Assembly (NCBI GenBank): GCA_965226285.1
Contig: CBDDCQ010000002.1
Span: 17,592-81,591 of the forward strand
Source: CBDDCQ01 sp965226285
GTDB taxonomy: Bacteria; Bacteroidota; Bacteroidia; Flavobacteriales; Ichthyobacteriaceae
Length of the DNA: 64,000 bases
Reading direction: 5' to 3'
The position numbers and the translations under genes are program-made. Under the pieces are notes generated by a model, which was not told the DNA's origin, did no database searches, and saw nothing but the letters and a program-made list of their open reading frames with translations. Shown one piece after another: positions 18,823 to 28,599 of the stretch. Positions within the stretch are counted from its first letter, which is position 1, and every line of letters begins with the position of its first letter.

Positions 18823-19842
18823 ATGGATAAGGAAGGACAAATTAAAAAACATAGTCAAGAAAAATTATTAGTTTATAAAAAATACCTTATTGAATATTTA
18901 TCAGTTTTAACCAATCAACCTTATTATAACCAGATATTGATTTGGGATATTTTTGCAGGTAAAGGTAAAGATGATAAAGGAACAAAAGGCAGTGCTCTCA
19001 TTGCAGCAGAACAAATTAAAGATTTTAGAGATAAAACAGGAAAAAATATAAGATTGTTTTTAAATGAACTAAACAAAGCAAATTATCAACAATTATGCTC
19101 AAATCTCGAAAATTATCATTTTACAAAAGTTTTTAACAAAAATGGAGAAGATTTTTTAAAAGAAATCAATCATACATTTAAAAATAAAAATTATAAGATT
19201 CATAATTTTTTCTTTATTGATCCGCATGGATATACCCAGTATTCAACAAGCACGCTAAAAGAATTATTAAACTTAAAAAGTTCAGAATATCTTATTTTTA
19301 TTCCTACTAATCATATTTATCGTTTTTTAAAAGCATTGAATGAAAATAATCCAGCCGCTCAATTTGTTCATAATTTAGAAATGAAGAAAAAAGATTTTAA
19401 AGATGCAAACAGTTTTGTCAAGGAATTAGAGAAGATTTTAAAAAAAATTACAAATTCACATTTTGTTTATTCTTATAAAATAGAAAACAAAGAAGCAAAA
19501 AGTAATTTCTATCATTTGCTTTTTATTACTAAACATATTATAGGTGCTGAAAAGTTTTTGGAAGCTATCAATAAAGTTAAAAGAGAGTTGCTTACACAAT
19601 TATCATTATTTGACGATTTAGACAAAGAAAATGAAGTTAAAACTTACTTAAAAGATTGGAGAAATAATAAAGAAATATATGAATGGGGAATTAGAATCGG
19701 TTTATTGCCTAAAGAGATAAATCCTATTTTAAAAGATTTAGAAAATAAAGATAAATTAGAAATTGGGGCAGATAAAAAAAGAAGGAAGGGAAGTTTTTAT
19801 TTAAAAAGCAATGAAATAAAAATAAATGTCAAAATAAAATGA
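18823..19842 (+). CDS. tcmP: Three-Cys-motif partner protein TcmP
   Basis: 339 aa. N-terminal HSQEKLLVYKKYLIEYLSVL, then IWDIFAGKGKDDKGTKGSALIA (Rossmann-like glycine loop), LNELNKANYQQL and FFFIDPHGYTQYS (DPxG motif IV-like); the C-terminus is winged-helix-like. This is the TcmP family, named for its fixed partner, the three-Cys-motif (phage Gp37/Gp68, DUF5131) protein encoded next with a 4-nt ATGA overlap. The fold looks like a methyltransferase, but activity is not established. Both genes are intact and sit directly after the repeat-bounded kinase module. Confidence 0.85.
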   Translation: MDKEGQIKKHSQEKLLVYKKYLIEYLSVLTNQPYYNQILIWDIFAGKGKDDKGTKGSALIAAEQIKDFRDKTGKNIRLFLNELNKANYQQLCSNLENYHFTKVFNKNGEDFLKEINHTFKNKNYKIHNFFFIDPHGYTQYSTSTLKELLNLKSSEYLIFIPTNHIYRFLKALNENNPAAQFVHNLEMKKKDFKDANSFVKELEKILKKITNSHFVYSYKIENKEAKSNFYHLLFITKHIIGAEKFLEAINKVKRELLTQLSLFDDLDKENEVKTYLKDWRNNKEIYEWGIRIGLLPKEINPILKDLENKDKLEIGADKKRRKGSFYLKSNEIKINVKIK

Positions 19843-20561
19843 GCAAAATAGAATGGACAGAGAAGACATGGAACCCGAGCATTGGCTGTAATAAAGTCTC
19901 TGCAGGTTGCAAAAATTGTTATGCTGAAGTCATGGCAAAACGATTACAAATCATGGGAAACCAAGATTATGCAAATGGGTTTCAATTTAAAATACTACCT
20001 CATAGACTCAATTACCCTATAACGATTAAGAAACCCACTATTTTTTTTGTCAATTCCATGAGTGATTTATTTCATGAAGAAATGCCTTTTGATTTTCTGG
20101 ATAAAGTTTTTGAAACAATGCAACAGACACCGCAACATCATTATCAAATTTTGACTAAAAGGGAAAAGATACTTTATGAGTATTGTAAAAATAGGCATAT
20201 TGCAGATAATATATTTTTAGGGGTTACGGTTGAAAATCAAAAAGTAAAAAGAAGAATAGATATTTTGAGAAAAATTGACAGCAAAAGATTTTTATCTTTG
20301 GAACCGCTTTTAGAAGACTTAGGAGTTTTAGATTTATCAGGTATTGATTGGGTGATTGTTGGTGGAGAGAGTGGATTTAAAGCAAGACCGATGAAAAAAG
20401 AATGGGTTTTGAACATTAAAAATCAATGTGATCAGCAAGGTATTCCTTTTTTCTTTAAGCAATGGGGAACTTATGGAGAAGATGGAATCAGACGAAACAA
20501 AAAAACCAATGGTAGATTATTATCTAATCAATATTGGAATCACATGCCTTTTAGTAGATAA
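19839..20561 (+). CDS. Three-Cys-motif protein, phage Gp37/Gp68 (DUF5131) family
   Basis: 240 aa. It opens with SKIEWTEKTWNPSIGC and the cysteine cluster C-x7-C-x2-C (GCNKVSAGCKNCYAE), a radical-SAM-like Fe-S cluster site. Later SLEPLLEDLG and WVIVGGESGFKARPM are typical family motifs, and FFFKQWG lies near the end. The family occurs in phages and defence-rich loci; its substrate is unknown. Overlap with tcmP implies translational coupling and a joint function. It is the last gene of the inserted block; trpF starts 122 nt later. Confidence 0.88.
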   Translation: MSKIEWTEKTWNPSIGCNKVSAGCKNCYAEVMAKRLQIMGNQDYANGFQFKILPHRLNYPITIKKPTIFFVNSMSDLFHEEMPFDFLDKVFETMQQTPQHHYQILTKREKILYEYCKNRHIADNIFLGVTVENQKVKRRIDILRKIDSKRFLSLEPLLEDLGVLDLSGIDWVIVGGESGFKARPMKKEWVLNIKNQCDQQGIPFFFKQWGTYGEDGIRRNKKTNGRLLSNQYWNHMPFSR

Positions 20562-20683
20562 GATAGTTCTTTAATGCTATAAAAATACAAATAATGCAGC
20601 AGTAGAAAGGAAGAGGCTATTTTAAACAACTACTTTGGAAAATAAAGAAAAGTGATTAAAGCAAATAATATTAGGAGAATAAA

Positions 20684-21301
20684 ATGAGCATTAAAATTAA
20701 AATATGTGGCATGCGAGATCTTCAAAATATAGAGAAGATAGCGAGATTATCTCCTGATTTTATGGGTTTTATCTTTTATGAAAAATCTCCAAGGAATGTG
20801 ACGCATACTTTACCTAAAATTTCCCAAAGTGTCCAAAAAGTGGGTGTTTTTGTGAATGCTGATTTGAATTTTATACGAGAGAAAATCAAAAATTATCATT
20901 TGCAAGTGGTACAATTACACGGTAAGGAAACTCCGCAATTTTGTAACGAGATTCAAAAGTTGGGTGTAAAAGTTTGGAAGGTTTTTAATGTAGATAACCA
21001 TTTTAATTTTGATAGGGTAAAGCCTTATGTATCTTGTTGTGAGTATTTTGTGTTTGATGCTAAAGGCAAGGCTTATGGGGGTAACGGTATAAAGTTTAAT
21101 TGGGACAACTTAAAAAAATATACAGAAAAAATACCATTTTTATTAAGTGGAGGTGTATCTTTGCAAGATATAGAGACATTGAAGTATTTTCGTCACGCTC
21201 AAATGGTAGGGGTGGATGTCAATAGTAAATTTGAAATATCACCAGCTGTAAAGGATAGATACAAGTTAGAGATTTTTATAAGGAAGTTAAGAACGGTATA
21301 A
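20684..21301 (+). CDS. trpF: Phosphoribosylanthranilate isomerase
   Basis: 205 aa TIM barrel, the third step of tryptophan synthesis. Seen: KICGMRD (catalytic Cys), MGFIFYEKSPR, VGVFVNADL, VVQLHGKE, LSGGVSLQD and GVDVNSKFE. An AGGAG lies 8 nt before the ATG. It restarts the trp order after the foreign block and must be driven either by read-through from that block or by a promoter in 20562-20683; no clear TAnnTTTG is seen there. Confidence 0.94.
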   Translation: MSIKIKICGMRDLQNIEKIARLSPDFMGFIFYEKSPRNVTHTLPKISQSVQKVGVFVNADLNFIREKIKNYHLQVVQLHGKETPQFCNEIQKLGVKVWKVFNVDNHFNFDRVKPYVSCCEYFVFDAKGKAYGGNGIKFNWDNLKKYTEKIPFLLSGGVSLQDIETLKYFRHAQMVGVDVNSKFEISPAVKDRYKLEIFIRKLRTV

Positions 21302-21411
21302 AAAGTTTAGAAAGAGTTTATATATTAAAATAAGACTACTTCAAACTATTTAAGAACACAAACAGGGGAAATATTCCATTTTGCTACATCAAGTATAGAA
21401 AAAGAAAAAAA

Positions 21412-22599
21412 ATGAGTAAAAAATTCAATCCTGATGAGCGGGGATATTATGGAAAGTTTGGAGGTGCGTATGTACCTGAGATGTTGTATCCTCAAGTGAA
21501 TCATCTGAGAGAAAATTATCTTAACATTATAGAAAGTGATGATTTTCAGGAGGAGTACCACCAACTTTTAAGGGATTATGTAGGCAGACCTTCACCACTT
21601 TTTTATAGTAAAAAGTTATCTCGAGAGTATGGAGCTAAAATTTATTTAAAACGGGAGGATTTGAACCATACAGGAGCGCATAAAGTAAACAATACGATTG
21701 GACAGGCTCTATTAGCTAAAAGATTGGGTAAAAATAGAATTATAGCTGAAACGGGAGCAGGGCAACACGGCGTAGCTACGGCTACCATTTGTTGCTTGTT
21801 GGGTTTGGATTGTTATGTATATATGGGACAGGTAGATATAAAAAGACAAGCCCCTAATGTAGCGCGTATGAAGATGCTTGGAGCAGAGGTAATACCTGCC
21901 ACTAGTGGAAGTAAAACCCTTAAAGATGCTACTAACGAAGCTATAAGAGATTGGATAAATAATCCTGATACTTACTATTTAATTGGTTCGGTGGTAGGAC
22001 CGCATCCTTATCCCGATATGGTAGCAAGGCTGCAAGCGGTAATTAGCGAGGAGATAAAGAAGCAACTACAAGAAAAAGAGGGGACTATTCAGCCTAATTA
22101 TATAATAGCTTGCGTAGGAGGGGGGAGCAATGCAGCAGGTGCTTTTTATCATTTTTTAGATGATAAAAGCGTGAAACTTATTGCAGTAGAAGCAGCAGGT
22201 AAAGGAGTAGATACGGGTCAAACAGCAGCCACTATGCAAAAAGGGAGTCTGGGAGTGATACATGCGAGTAAAACTATGCTCATGCAAGACAGAGATGGAC
22301 AAATTAAAGAACCTTATTCTATTTCTGCGGGTTTGGATTATCCAGGAATAGGACCTTTACATGCTTATCTGTTTGATACGGGTAGAGGGCAATTTATGAG
22401 TGCTACTGATGGTGAAGCCTTGCAAGCAGCTTATTGGCTTACCAAAGAGGAGGGGATTATTCCAGCTTTAGAATCGGCTCATGCTTTGGCAGTATTACCC
22501 AAAATGAATTTTAGACCCCATGATATTGTGATAGTAAATTTATCGGGTAGAGGAGATAAAGATTTAGAAACTTATATAAAACACTTGCCAAGTGAATAA
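21412..22599 (+). CDS. trpB: Tryptophan synthase beta chain
   Basis: 395 aa PLP enzyme that joins indole and serine. Seen: REDLNHTGAHKVNN (Schiff-base Lys in HK), ETGAGQHG, CVGGGSNAAG (phosphate-binding loop) and HALAVLP. Its end overlaps trpA by 8 nt. Normal length, no lesions. Confidence 0.97.
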   Translation: MSKKFNPDERGYYGKFGGAYVPEMLYPQVNHLRENYLNIIESDDFQEEYHQLLRDYVGRPSPLFYSKKLSREYGAKIYLKREDLNHTGAHKVNNTIGQALLAKRLGKNRIIAETGAGQHGVATATICCLLGLDCYVYMGQVDIKRQAPNVARMKMLGAEVIPATSGSKTLKDATNEAIRDWINNPDTYYLIGSVVGPHPYPDMVARLQAVISEEIKKQLQEKEGTIQPNYIIACVGGGSNAAGAFYHFLDDKSVKLIAVEAAGKGVDTGQTAATMQKGSLGVIHASKTMLMQDRDGQIKEPYSISAGLDYPGIGPLHAYLFDTGRGQFMSATDGEALQAAYWLTKEEGIIPALESAHALAVLPKMNFRPHDIVIVNLSGRGDKDLETYIKHLPSE

Positions 22600-23362
22600 A
22601 ATAAAGCAACTGTTTGAAACCAAAAAAGAGCATATACTCTCTATCTACTTTACGGCAGGGTATCCCAATTTAGATGATACGGGAAAAATCATTTTAGAAT
22701 TGCAAAGTGCTGGAGTAGATATGATAGAAGTGGGGATACCTTATTCCGACCCTTTAGCCGATGGAGAGGTAATTCAAAGTAGTGGTAAAAAAGCACTAGA
22801 AAATGGAATGAGTATAGATCTTTTATTTGAGCAATTGAGTCAAATAAAAGATAAAGTAAATATTCCTTTAATTGCAATGGGGTATTATAACCAACTATTG
22901 CAGTATGGAGCAGAAAAATTTTGTAAAAAGTGTGTGCAAGTAGGAATAAGTGGACTTATATTTCCCGATTTGCCTTTAGAGATTTATTTAGAAGAGTACA
23001 AAGGTTTATTTGAAGATTATAATTTATGTAATATATTTTTGATTGCTCCACAAACTTCAGATGAAAGGATAAAAAAGTTAGATAAATATACTTCTGGATT
23101 TCTGTATATAGTATCATCGGCAAGTACCACAGGAATAAAAAGTAATTTAAAGAGACAAAAAGAGTATTTTGAACGTATAAAAGGTTTAAATTTGCATCGG
23201 CCTAAACTTATAGGTTTTGGAATTTCAGATAACAAAACCTTTTTAGAATCGTGTAAATACGCCAGTGGAGCGATTATAGGGAGTGCTTTTATCAATTATC
23301 TTTCTACTATTGCTAAAATAAAATATTTGTATAAGTTTGTAAAAAAAATAAAATCGCAATGA
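22592..23362 (+). CDS. trpA: Tryptophan synthase alpha chain
   Basis: 256 aa TIM barrel that releases indole from indole-glycerol phosphate. GTG start inside the end of trpB (GTGAATAA). Seen: FTAGYPN, EVGIPYSDPLADGEVIQ (catalytic Glu and Asp), IFPDLPLE, VSSASTTG, GFGIS and GAIIGSAF. Overlaps the next lipoprotein gene by 4 nt (ATGA). A 154-nt piece of this gene (23081-23234) is duplicated at 26791-26944. Confidence 0.96.
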   Translation: MNKIKQLFETKKEHILSIYFTAGYPNLDDTGKIILELQSAGVDMIEVGIPYSDPLADGEVIQSSGKKALENGMSIDLLFEQLSQIKDKVNIPLIAMGYYNQLLQYGAEKFCKKCVQVGISGLIFPDLPLEIYLEEYKGLFEDYNLCNIFLIAPQTSDERIKKLDKYTSGFLYIVSSASTTGIKSNLKRQKEYFERIKGLNLHRPKLIGFGISDNKTFLESCKYASGAIIGSAFINYLSTIAKIKYLYKFVKKIKSQ

Positions 23363-24966
23363 AGTCTATATTTTTAAGTTATTTAGTGTTCATCATTTTT
23401 ATTACTTCTTCTTGTTTTAAGATAGATGATTTTGAAAAGATAAAGAAAGTAGAATTAACCCCTAAAGTGGCTGCTTCTCTTACACAGACTACTGTTAAAA
23501 TGGATGATCTATTTTCTAATAAAGATCAAGGAAATGTTAAGTTATTAAACTTAGATGCTGAGGGGAACTATATAATGACATATAAGGGCAAAGAAATAAA
23601 AGAAAATAATGTAATAGATGTCAATATTCCCAATATTAACGTAACAAGGGAATTACCTGTAGTTGTTCCTATTTCTACTCCTATTCCTATTCCTATTACA
23701 CATAAAATTCCTTTTCAAGTGCCTATAACATCACCTAATGTCAATGGTAATATTACAGAAGTAATATTGAGTAAAGGTAATCTAAAATTGGACGTTTATC
23801 ATAATTTGGGAGGACTTATATCAAAAATAGGTTTAGAGGTAAAATCTGTTGTGGATCCTTCGGGTAATATATTTAAAACAAACCATAGTATTACGAATCA
23901 AGATTTGACGGGATATAAAATAGTAACTAATGGCAGTAAAATAGAATTTGAGGTTGTAGTATCTTTGAAGCCTACTACCACACCTATAACTGTTGCTGGT
24001 GGTAAAAAAGTAAAAGTAGATGTTCAATTTAATGATTTGGATTATAAGAAGATAAAAGGTCAAGTAGGTAGAAGGGAGCAAGCGTTATCTAATCAAACTA
24101 TGGATATTAATTTTCCCAAGGAGATTCCAAAAGGATTCTTTGATTTTGGAAATGCAAATATCAAGTTAGAAGTATCTAATGGTATAGGCATACCTATTTC
24201 ATTAGATTTATCTAATTTGTCTTCTTTTAAAGCTGCCAAAAATGCAACGGCTACTTCTAATGCAACACCTGCTATTACAAAGAAATTAAGCGGAGATATT
24301 ATAGATATAAGACCTTTTATATCTAAAGCAGCTGAAACTTCTTCAGGTGGGGCGGCTCCGGTAAAAACTACTATAACATTAGATGGAAAAAATTCAAATA
24401 TAGAAGAACTGTTAAATACTCTTCCGAATAAATTAAACCAAAACGTGAATATTATTTTCAATGATAAAGTTCCTGATGCTGTGAATTTTGTAACTAAAAA
24501 TGCAGATATGAGTGTAAAACTTAGTTATTATGTCCCTTTAAGACCTAAATTAAAAGATGAATTTATTTCATTTAAATCTGATTTTACACTTAAAGACACT
24601 GATGTTTTTGAAAAGTTTGAAAAATTAACTCTGATATTAACTTCTACAAACAGTATTCCTATAAAATTTGAAATGGATATATTTTTTATAGATGATAAAG
24701 GTAATAATATAGGAAATATGTTTGATAAAAAACTATTAATAGAAGCAGCTAAGATAGATGCAGAAGGTAATGTAACAGAAAGTAAAGTAAGTACTTTTAG
24801 TAGAGAATTAAAAAAGACAAGTTTAGATAAATGGGTAAAGGCTAAAAGTTTATTGATAAAGGCAAATTTAAATACTTCTGAAGGAAAGAGAGTTTATATA
24901 AATAAAAAGCATAATTTGAAATTATTATTCAAAGGAGTAGTGGAAGCAAAAATTGAGATACAGTAG
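23359..24966 (+). CDS. Large hypothetical lipoprotein
   Basis: 535 aa with a lipoprotein signal (ITSSC, Cys19). The body is beta-rich with no family I recognise. A stretch near residue 95-125 is rich in alternating Pro/Ile (PISTPIPIPITH), and the sequence has many Asn/Lys. It overlaps trpA by 4 nt and is followed directly by a DUF5723 barrel gene; the pair may form an outer-membrane complex, by context only. Its 3' end is duplicated as a fragment at 26944-27226. Confidence 0.72.
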   Translation: MKSIFLSYLVFIIFITSSCFKIDDFEKIKKVELTPKVAASLTQTTVKMDDLFSNKDQGNVKLLNLDAEGNYIMTYKGKEIKENNVIDVNIPNINVTRELPVVVPISTPIPIPITHKIPFQVPITSPNVNGNITEVILSKGNLKLDVYHNLGGLISKIGLEVKSVVDPSGNIFKTNHSITNQDLTGYKIVTNGSKIEFEVVVSLKPTTTPITVAGGKKVKVDVQFNDLDYKKIKGQVGRREQALSNQTMDINFPKEIPKGFFDFGNANIKLEVSNGIGIPISLDLSNLSSFKAAKNATATSNATPAITKKLSGDIIDIRPFISKAAETSSGGAAPVKTTITLDGKNSNIEELLNTLPNKLNQNVNIIFNDKVPDAVNFVTKNADMSVKLSYYVPLRPKLKDEFISFKSDFTLKDTDVFEKFEKLTLILTSTNSIPIKFEMDIFFIDDKGNNIGNMFDKKLLIEAAKIDAEGNVTESKVSTFSRELKKTSLDKWVKAKSLLIKANLNTSEGKRVYINKKHNLKLLFKGVVEAKIEIQ

Positions 24967-26373
24967 ATGATGAGATATTTTTATATTGTAATGTTGGTGT
25001 GTTGTGCTTTTACAATTAAGGCTCAAAATGAAATATTATATAAGTTACAAGCTACTTCTTTACAATCTTCGGAGGTAAATCCCGCCTTATTACCTGAATA
25101 TAGTTTTGGAATAGAACTATTAAATGCTAATGTTAATTTTAGAGGACTTCCTTATAGTTATGCCGATTTTCTTAATAATTTATTTGTTTTATCTACTAAA
25201 AAAGGATTAGGAGTATTAAATTTAAGAGGATTATTAGGCAATAAATCATTAGATGATTTGATTATCAAGAGTGATATTGATTTAAAATTTCTTAATGTAG
25301 TCTATAAAAAGGGAGATTCTTTGATGTTTAGTTTTTCAGCGGGTATTCATCATCGGCTTAAAGTAAAGATACCTAAGGATTTAATTGGTTTTGCAGTGAA
25401 AGGTAATTATGATTACTTAGATAAAGATGTTTCCATTGATGGTTTATCTGCTCATGAGTATAGTTATGTACATTTAAGTATGGGGTTTGCTACAAAGTTT
25501 GATGATAAATTAAATATAGGGGTAAAATTTAAAATTCTACAAGCTTTCAATTTAACTGAAATTAAGAATGTAAAAGCTAAAATTTCTACAGATAAAGATA
25601 CTTATAATTTGTCTTTGAAACTCAATGAAAAAGCTACGTTAGTTACATCGGGTTATACTTCTTACAACAGTAAAAAGCAATATGATTTCAATATGGAAAA
25701 CTATATAAAAGGATTTACGGGAAAGGTTGAAAATATGGGACTTGCTTTTGATTTAGGGGCTACCTATGAATTTGATGAAAATATTAGTTTTTATTTTAGT
25801 ACTACAGATTTAGGCTTTATATATTTTAATTATAAAGTGTATAATTATGATTTTAATGAAAATGAATTTATATATAAGCACAAGTCTCTGGATGAGATGA
25901 AAAAACTCAATTTTTCTAGTATGTTAGAGGATTTAAAATCTAAATTTCAATCCCAATTTACTGAAAAAGAAGGAGTTGTAAAATGGCTTTCTACTAATAT
26001 ATATTTAGGAGGTGATTATGATTTTGGGAAATTTGGAAGAGTTGGAGCAATGTTCAGTATGTACGATGTAGTCAATGGTTTTTTAGATTTAGATTTTAAA
26101 TTTACGCTTACCTATGATTATCATTTATCTGATTGGGTAAATGTAGTATTGGCTCCTGCTTACCATAATAAGTGGTTTTTCTTAGGTGCAGGATTTAATG
26201 TAGATATGTATGCTATGCAACTGAGTATAGTAATGGATAATATTTTATTACCCATTATACCACAGTATTCTAAATCAGCTCAGATTATGTTCGGATTGGG
26301 ATGGATATTTGATAAACCAAAAGAGATCAAGAAAAAGAGCGAGCCTTATAATTATAAAGAACTAGAATATTAG
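24967..26373 (+). CDS. DUF5723-type outer-membrane barrel protein, copy A
   Basis: 468 aa with a signal peptide ending ...CCAFTIKAQN. The mature protein starts with EVNPALLPEYSFGIELLN, like PorV/FadL-type barrel proteins of Bacteroidetes (DUF5723), and has alternating amphipathic strands throughout. ATG start directly after the lipoprotein stop; a second ATG follows at once. Copy B at 27248 is nearly identical over most of its length but lacks about 20 residues near position 70-95. Function unknown. Confidence 0.75.
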   Translation: MMRYFYIVMLVCCAFTIKAQNEILYKLQATSLQSSEVNPALLPEYSFGIELLNANVNFRGLPYSYADFLNNLFVLSTKKGLGVLNLRGLLGNKSLDDLIIKSDIDLKFLNVVYKKGDSLMFSFSAGIHHRLKVKIPKDLIGFAVKGNYDYLDKDVSIDGLSAHEYSYVHLSMGFATKFDDKLNIGVKFKILQAFNLTEIKNVKAKISTDKDTYNLSLKLNEKATLVTSGYTSYNSKKQYDFNMENYIKGFTGKVENMGLAFDLGATYEFDENISFYFSTTDLGFIYFNYKVYNYDFNENEFIYKHKSLDEMKKLNFSSMLEDLKSKFQSQFTEKEGVVKWLSTNIYLGGDYDFGKFGRVGAMFSMYDVVNGFLDLDFKFTLTYDYHLSDWVNVVLAPAYHNKWFFLGAGFNVDMYAMQLSIVMDNILLPIIPQYSKSAQIMFGLGWIFDKPKEIKKKSEPYNYKELEY

Positions 26374-26790
26374 ATATTTCGCTATGATCTTCTCATAGCT
26401 CGCTTTTGACTCCTTATAATTATCCGAATCGTAAATCTTGGCTTGCTTTACTCTGTTACGAGTTCCTTGAGTAATGCCTCTCCATATTGGCATTACTCCA
26501 TTTCTCAGAACCGTATTTTTCCCCACGAATATTTCTATCTGCCTTTTTTTCCTTCGGATTCGCAGGCTTGTAGAACCAAACATATTTAAACAATCCTCTC
26601 TCTTTTGCAAGAGTCTCTTTGTAGAGGCTTACAAGGTGATTCTCTACCTAATAGCTTTGAGGGGCAAAGGTTCTTTATATCGAATGTTTCTAAGTATTCA
26701 GCTACTCTCTTTACAAACATACCACCTAATCCTCCATCTATAATTCTGTGGTCATAAGAATGAGACAGGAACATTTTATGTCTTATTCCT
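26374..26790 (-). pseudogene. Duplicated 3' end of the E2 gene and its downstream region
   Basis: Nearly identical to 28598-29014. The right part (from about 26680) is the last 110-odd nt of the E2 acyltransferase gene (SHSYDHRIIDGGLGGMFVK) on the minus strand. The left part is the AT-rich remnant found between copy B and the E2 gene. It ends abruptly at 26790, where trpA sequence begins, so it is a duplication footprint rather than a gene. Confidence 0.85.
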
Positions 26791-26943
26791 GATAAATATA
26801 CTTCTGGATTTCTGTATATAGTATCATCGGCAAGTACCACAGGAGTAAAAAGTAATTTAAAGAAACAAAAAGAGTATTTTAAACGTATAAAAGGTTTAAA
26901 TTTGCATCAGCCTAAACTTATAGGTTTTGGAATTTCAGATAAC
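26791..26943 (+). pseudogene. Fragment of trpA
   Basis: Copy of 23081-23233 in trpA (DKYTSGFLYIVSSASTTG...) with a handful of substitutions. Cut at both ends; no start codon. Confidence 0.9.
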
Positions 26944-27226
26944 ATGGATATATTTTTTATAGATGATAAAGGTAATAATATAGGAAAGATGTTTGATAAA
27001 AAACTATTAATAGAAGCAGCTAAGATAGACGCATAAGGTAATGTATCAGAAAGTAAAGTAAGTACTTTTAGTAGAGAATTAAAAAAAACAAGTTTAGATA
27101 AATGGATAAAGGCTAAAAATTTATTGATAAAGGCTAATTTAAATACTTCTGAAGGAAAGAGAGTTTAAATAAAAAGCATAATTTGAAATTATTATTCAAA
27201 GGAGTAGTGGAAGCAAAAATTGAGAT
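26944..27226 (+). pseudogene. Fragment of the lipoprotein gene 3' end
   Basis: Copy of about 24673-24953. It joins the trpA fragment at a one-base overlap, carries an internal TAA (after AAGATAGACGCA) and a 4-nt deletion, and leads straight into copy B of the barrel gene. Confidence 0.9.
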
Positions 27227-27247
27227 TTGAAATTGATATAATAGATC

Positions 27248-28597
27248 ATGAGATATTTTTATATTGTAATGTTGGTGTGTTGTGCTTTTACAATTAAGGC
27301 TCAAAATGAAATATTATATAAGTTACAAGCTACTTCTTTACAATCTTCGGAGGTAAATCCCGCCTTATTACCTGAATATAGTTTTGGAATAGAACTATTA
27401 AATGTTAATGTTAATTTTAGACTTCCTTTTTATCCCAATTTTCTTGGTAATGTAATAATTTTATCTGGTATTGGTAAAAAAGGAGTATTAAGTTTAAAAT
27501 TTCTTAATGTAGTATATAAAAAGGGAGATTCTTTGATGTTTAGTTTTTCAACGGGTATTCATCATCGGCTTAAAGTAAAGATACCTAAGGATTTAATGGA
27601 TTTTGCGGCGAAAGATAATTATAATTACTTAGATAAAGATGTTTCCATTGATGGTTTATCTGCTTATGAGTATAATTATGCACATTTTAGTATGGGATTT
27701 GCTACAAAGTTTGATGATAAATTAAATATAGGGGTAAAGTTTAAAATTCTACAAGCTTTCAATTTAAATGAAATTAAGAATGTAAAAGCTAAAATTTCTA
27801 CAGATAAAGATACTTATAATTTGTCTTTGAAACTCAATGAAAAAGCTACGATAGTTACATCGGGTTATACTTCTTACAACAGTAAAAAGCAATATCATTT
27901 CAATATGAGAAACTATATAAAAGGATTCACGGGAAAGTTTGGAAATATGGGACTTGCTTTTGATTTAGGGGCTACCTATGAATTTGATGAAAATATTAGT
28001 TTTTATTTTAGTACTACAGATTTAGGCTTTATATATTTTAATTATAAAGTGTATAATTATGATTTTAATGAAAATGAATTTATACATAAGTACAAGTCTC
28101 TGGATGAGATGAAAAAACTCAATTTTTCTAGTAGTATGTTAGAGGATTTAAAATCTAAATTTCAACCCCAATTTACTGAAAAAGAAGGACTTGTAAAATG
28201 GCTTTCTACTAATATATATTTAGGAGGTGATTATGATTTTGGAAAATTTGGAAGAGTTGGAGCAATGTTCAGTATGTACGATGTAGTCAATGGTTTTTTA
28301 GATTTAGATTTTAAATTTACACTTACCTATGATTATCATTTATCTGATAGGGTAAATGTAGTATTGGCTCCTGCTTACTATGATAAGTGGTTTCTCTTAG
28401 GTGCAGGATTTAATGTAGATATGCATGTTATACAACTGAGTATAGTAATGGATAATATTTCATTAATTTTATTACCCGCTATACCACAGTATTCTGAATT
28501 GGTTCAGATTATGTTCGGATTGGGATGGATATTTGATAAACCAAAAGAAATCAAGAAAAAGAGAGAGCCTTATAATTATAAAGAACTAGAATATTAG
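27248..28597 (+). CDS. DUF5723-type outer-membrane barrel protein, copy B
   Basis: 449 aa, a recent tandem duplicate of the gene at 24967. Same signal peptide and EVNPALLPEY start. Differences cluster around residues 55-75 (a shorter loop replacing RGLPYSYADFLNNLF...) and in scattered single residues, as expected for diversifying surface loops. It has lost the intact lipoprotein gene that precedes copy A, so its promoter context differs. Confidence 0.75.
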   Translation: MRYFYIVMLVCCAFTIKAQNEILYKLQATSLQSSEVNPALLPEYSFGIELLNVNVNFRLPFYPNFLGNVIILSGIGKKGVLSLKFLNVVYKKGDSLMFSFSTGIHHRLKVKIPKDLMDFAAKDNYNYLDKDVSIDGLSAYEYNYAHFSMGFATKFDDKLNIGVKFKILQAFNLNEIKNVKAKISTDKDTYNLSLKLNEKATIVTSGYTSYNSKKQYHFNMRNYIKGFTGKFGNMGLAFDLGATYEFDENISFYFSTTDLGFIYFNYKVYNYDFNENEFIHKYKSLDEMKKLNFSSSMLEDLKSKFQPQFTEKEGLVKWLSTNIYLGGDYDFGKFGRVGAMFSMYDVVNGFLDLDFKFTLTYDYHLSDRVNVVLAPAYYDKWFLLGAGFNVDMHVIQLSIVMDNISLILLPAIPQYSELVQIMFGLGWIFDKPKEIKKKREPYNYKELEY

Positions 28598-28599
28598 AT

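Noticed and set aside
20562..20683. Direct repeat or att site at the right end of the block inserted in trp
   Set aside because: Compared with 13336-13438; only a 9-nt AT string is shared, which is expected by chance here.
26474..26743. 89-aa plus-strand frame in the duplicated E2 region
   Set aside because: It is antisense to the duplicated E2 remnant and is altered in the second copy (28697-28918), so not conserved as protein.
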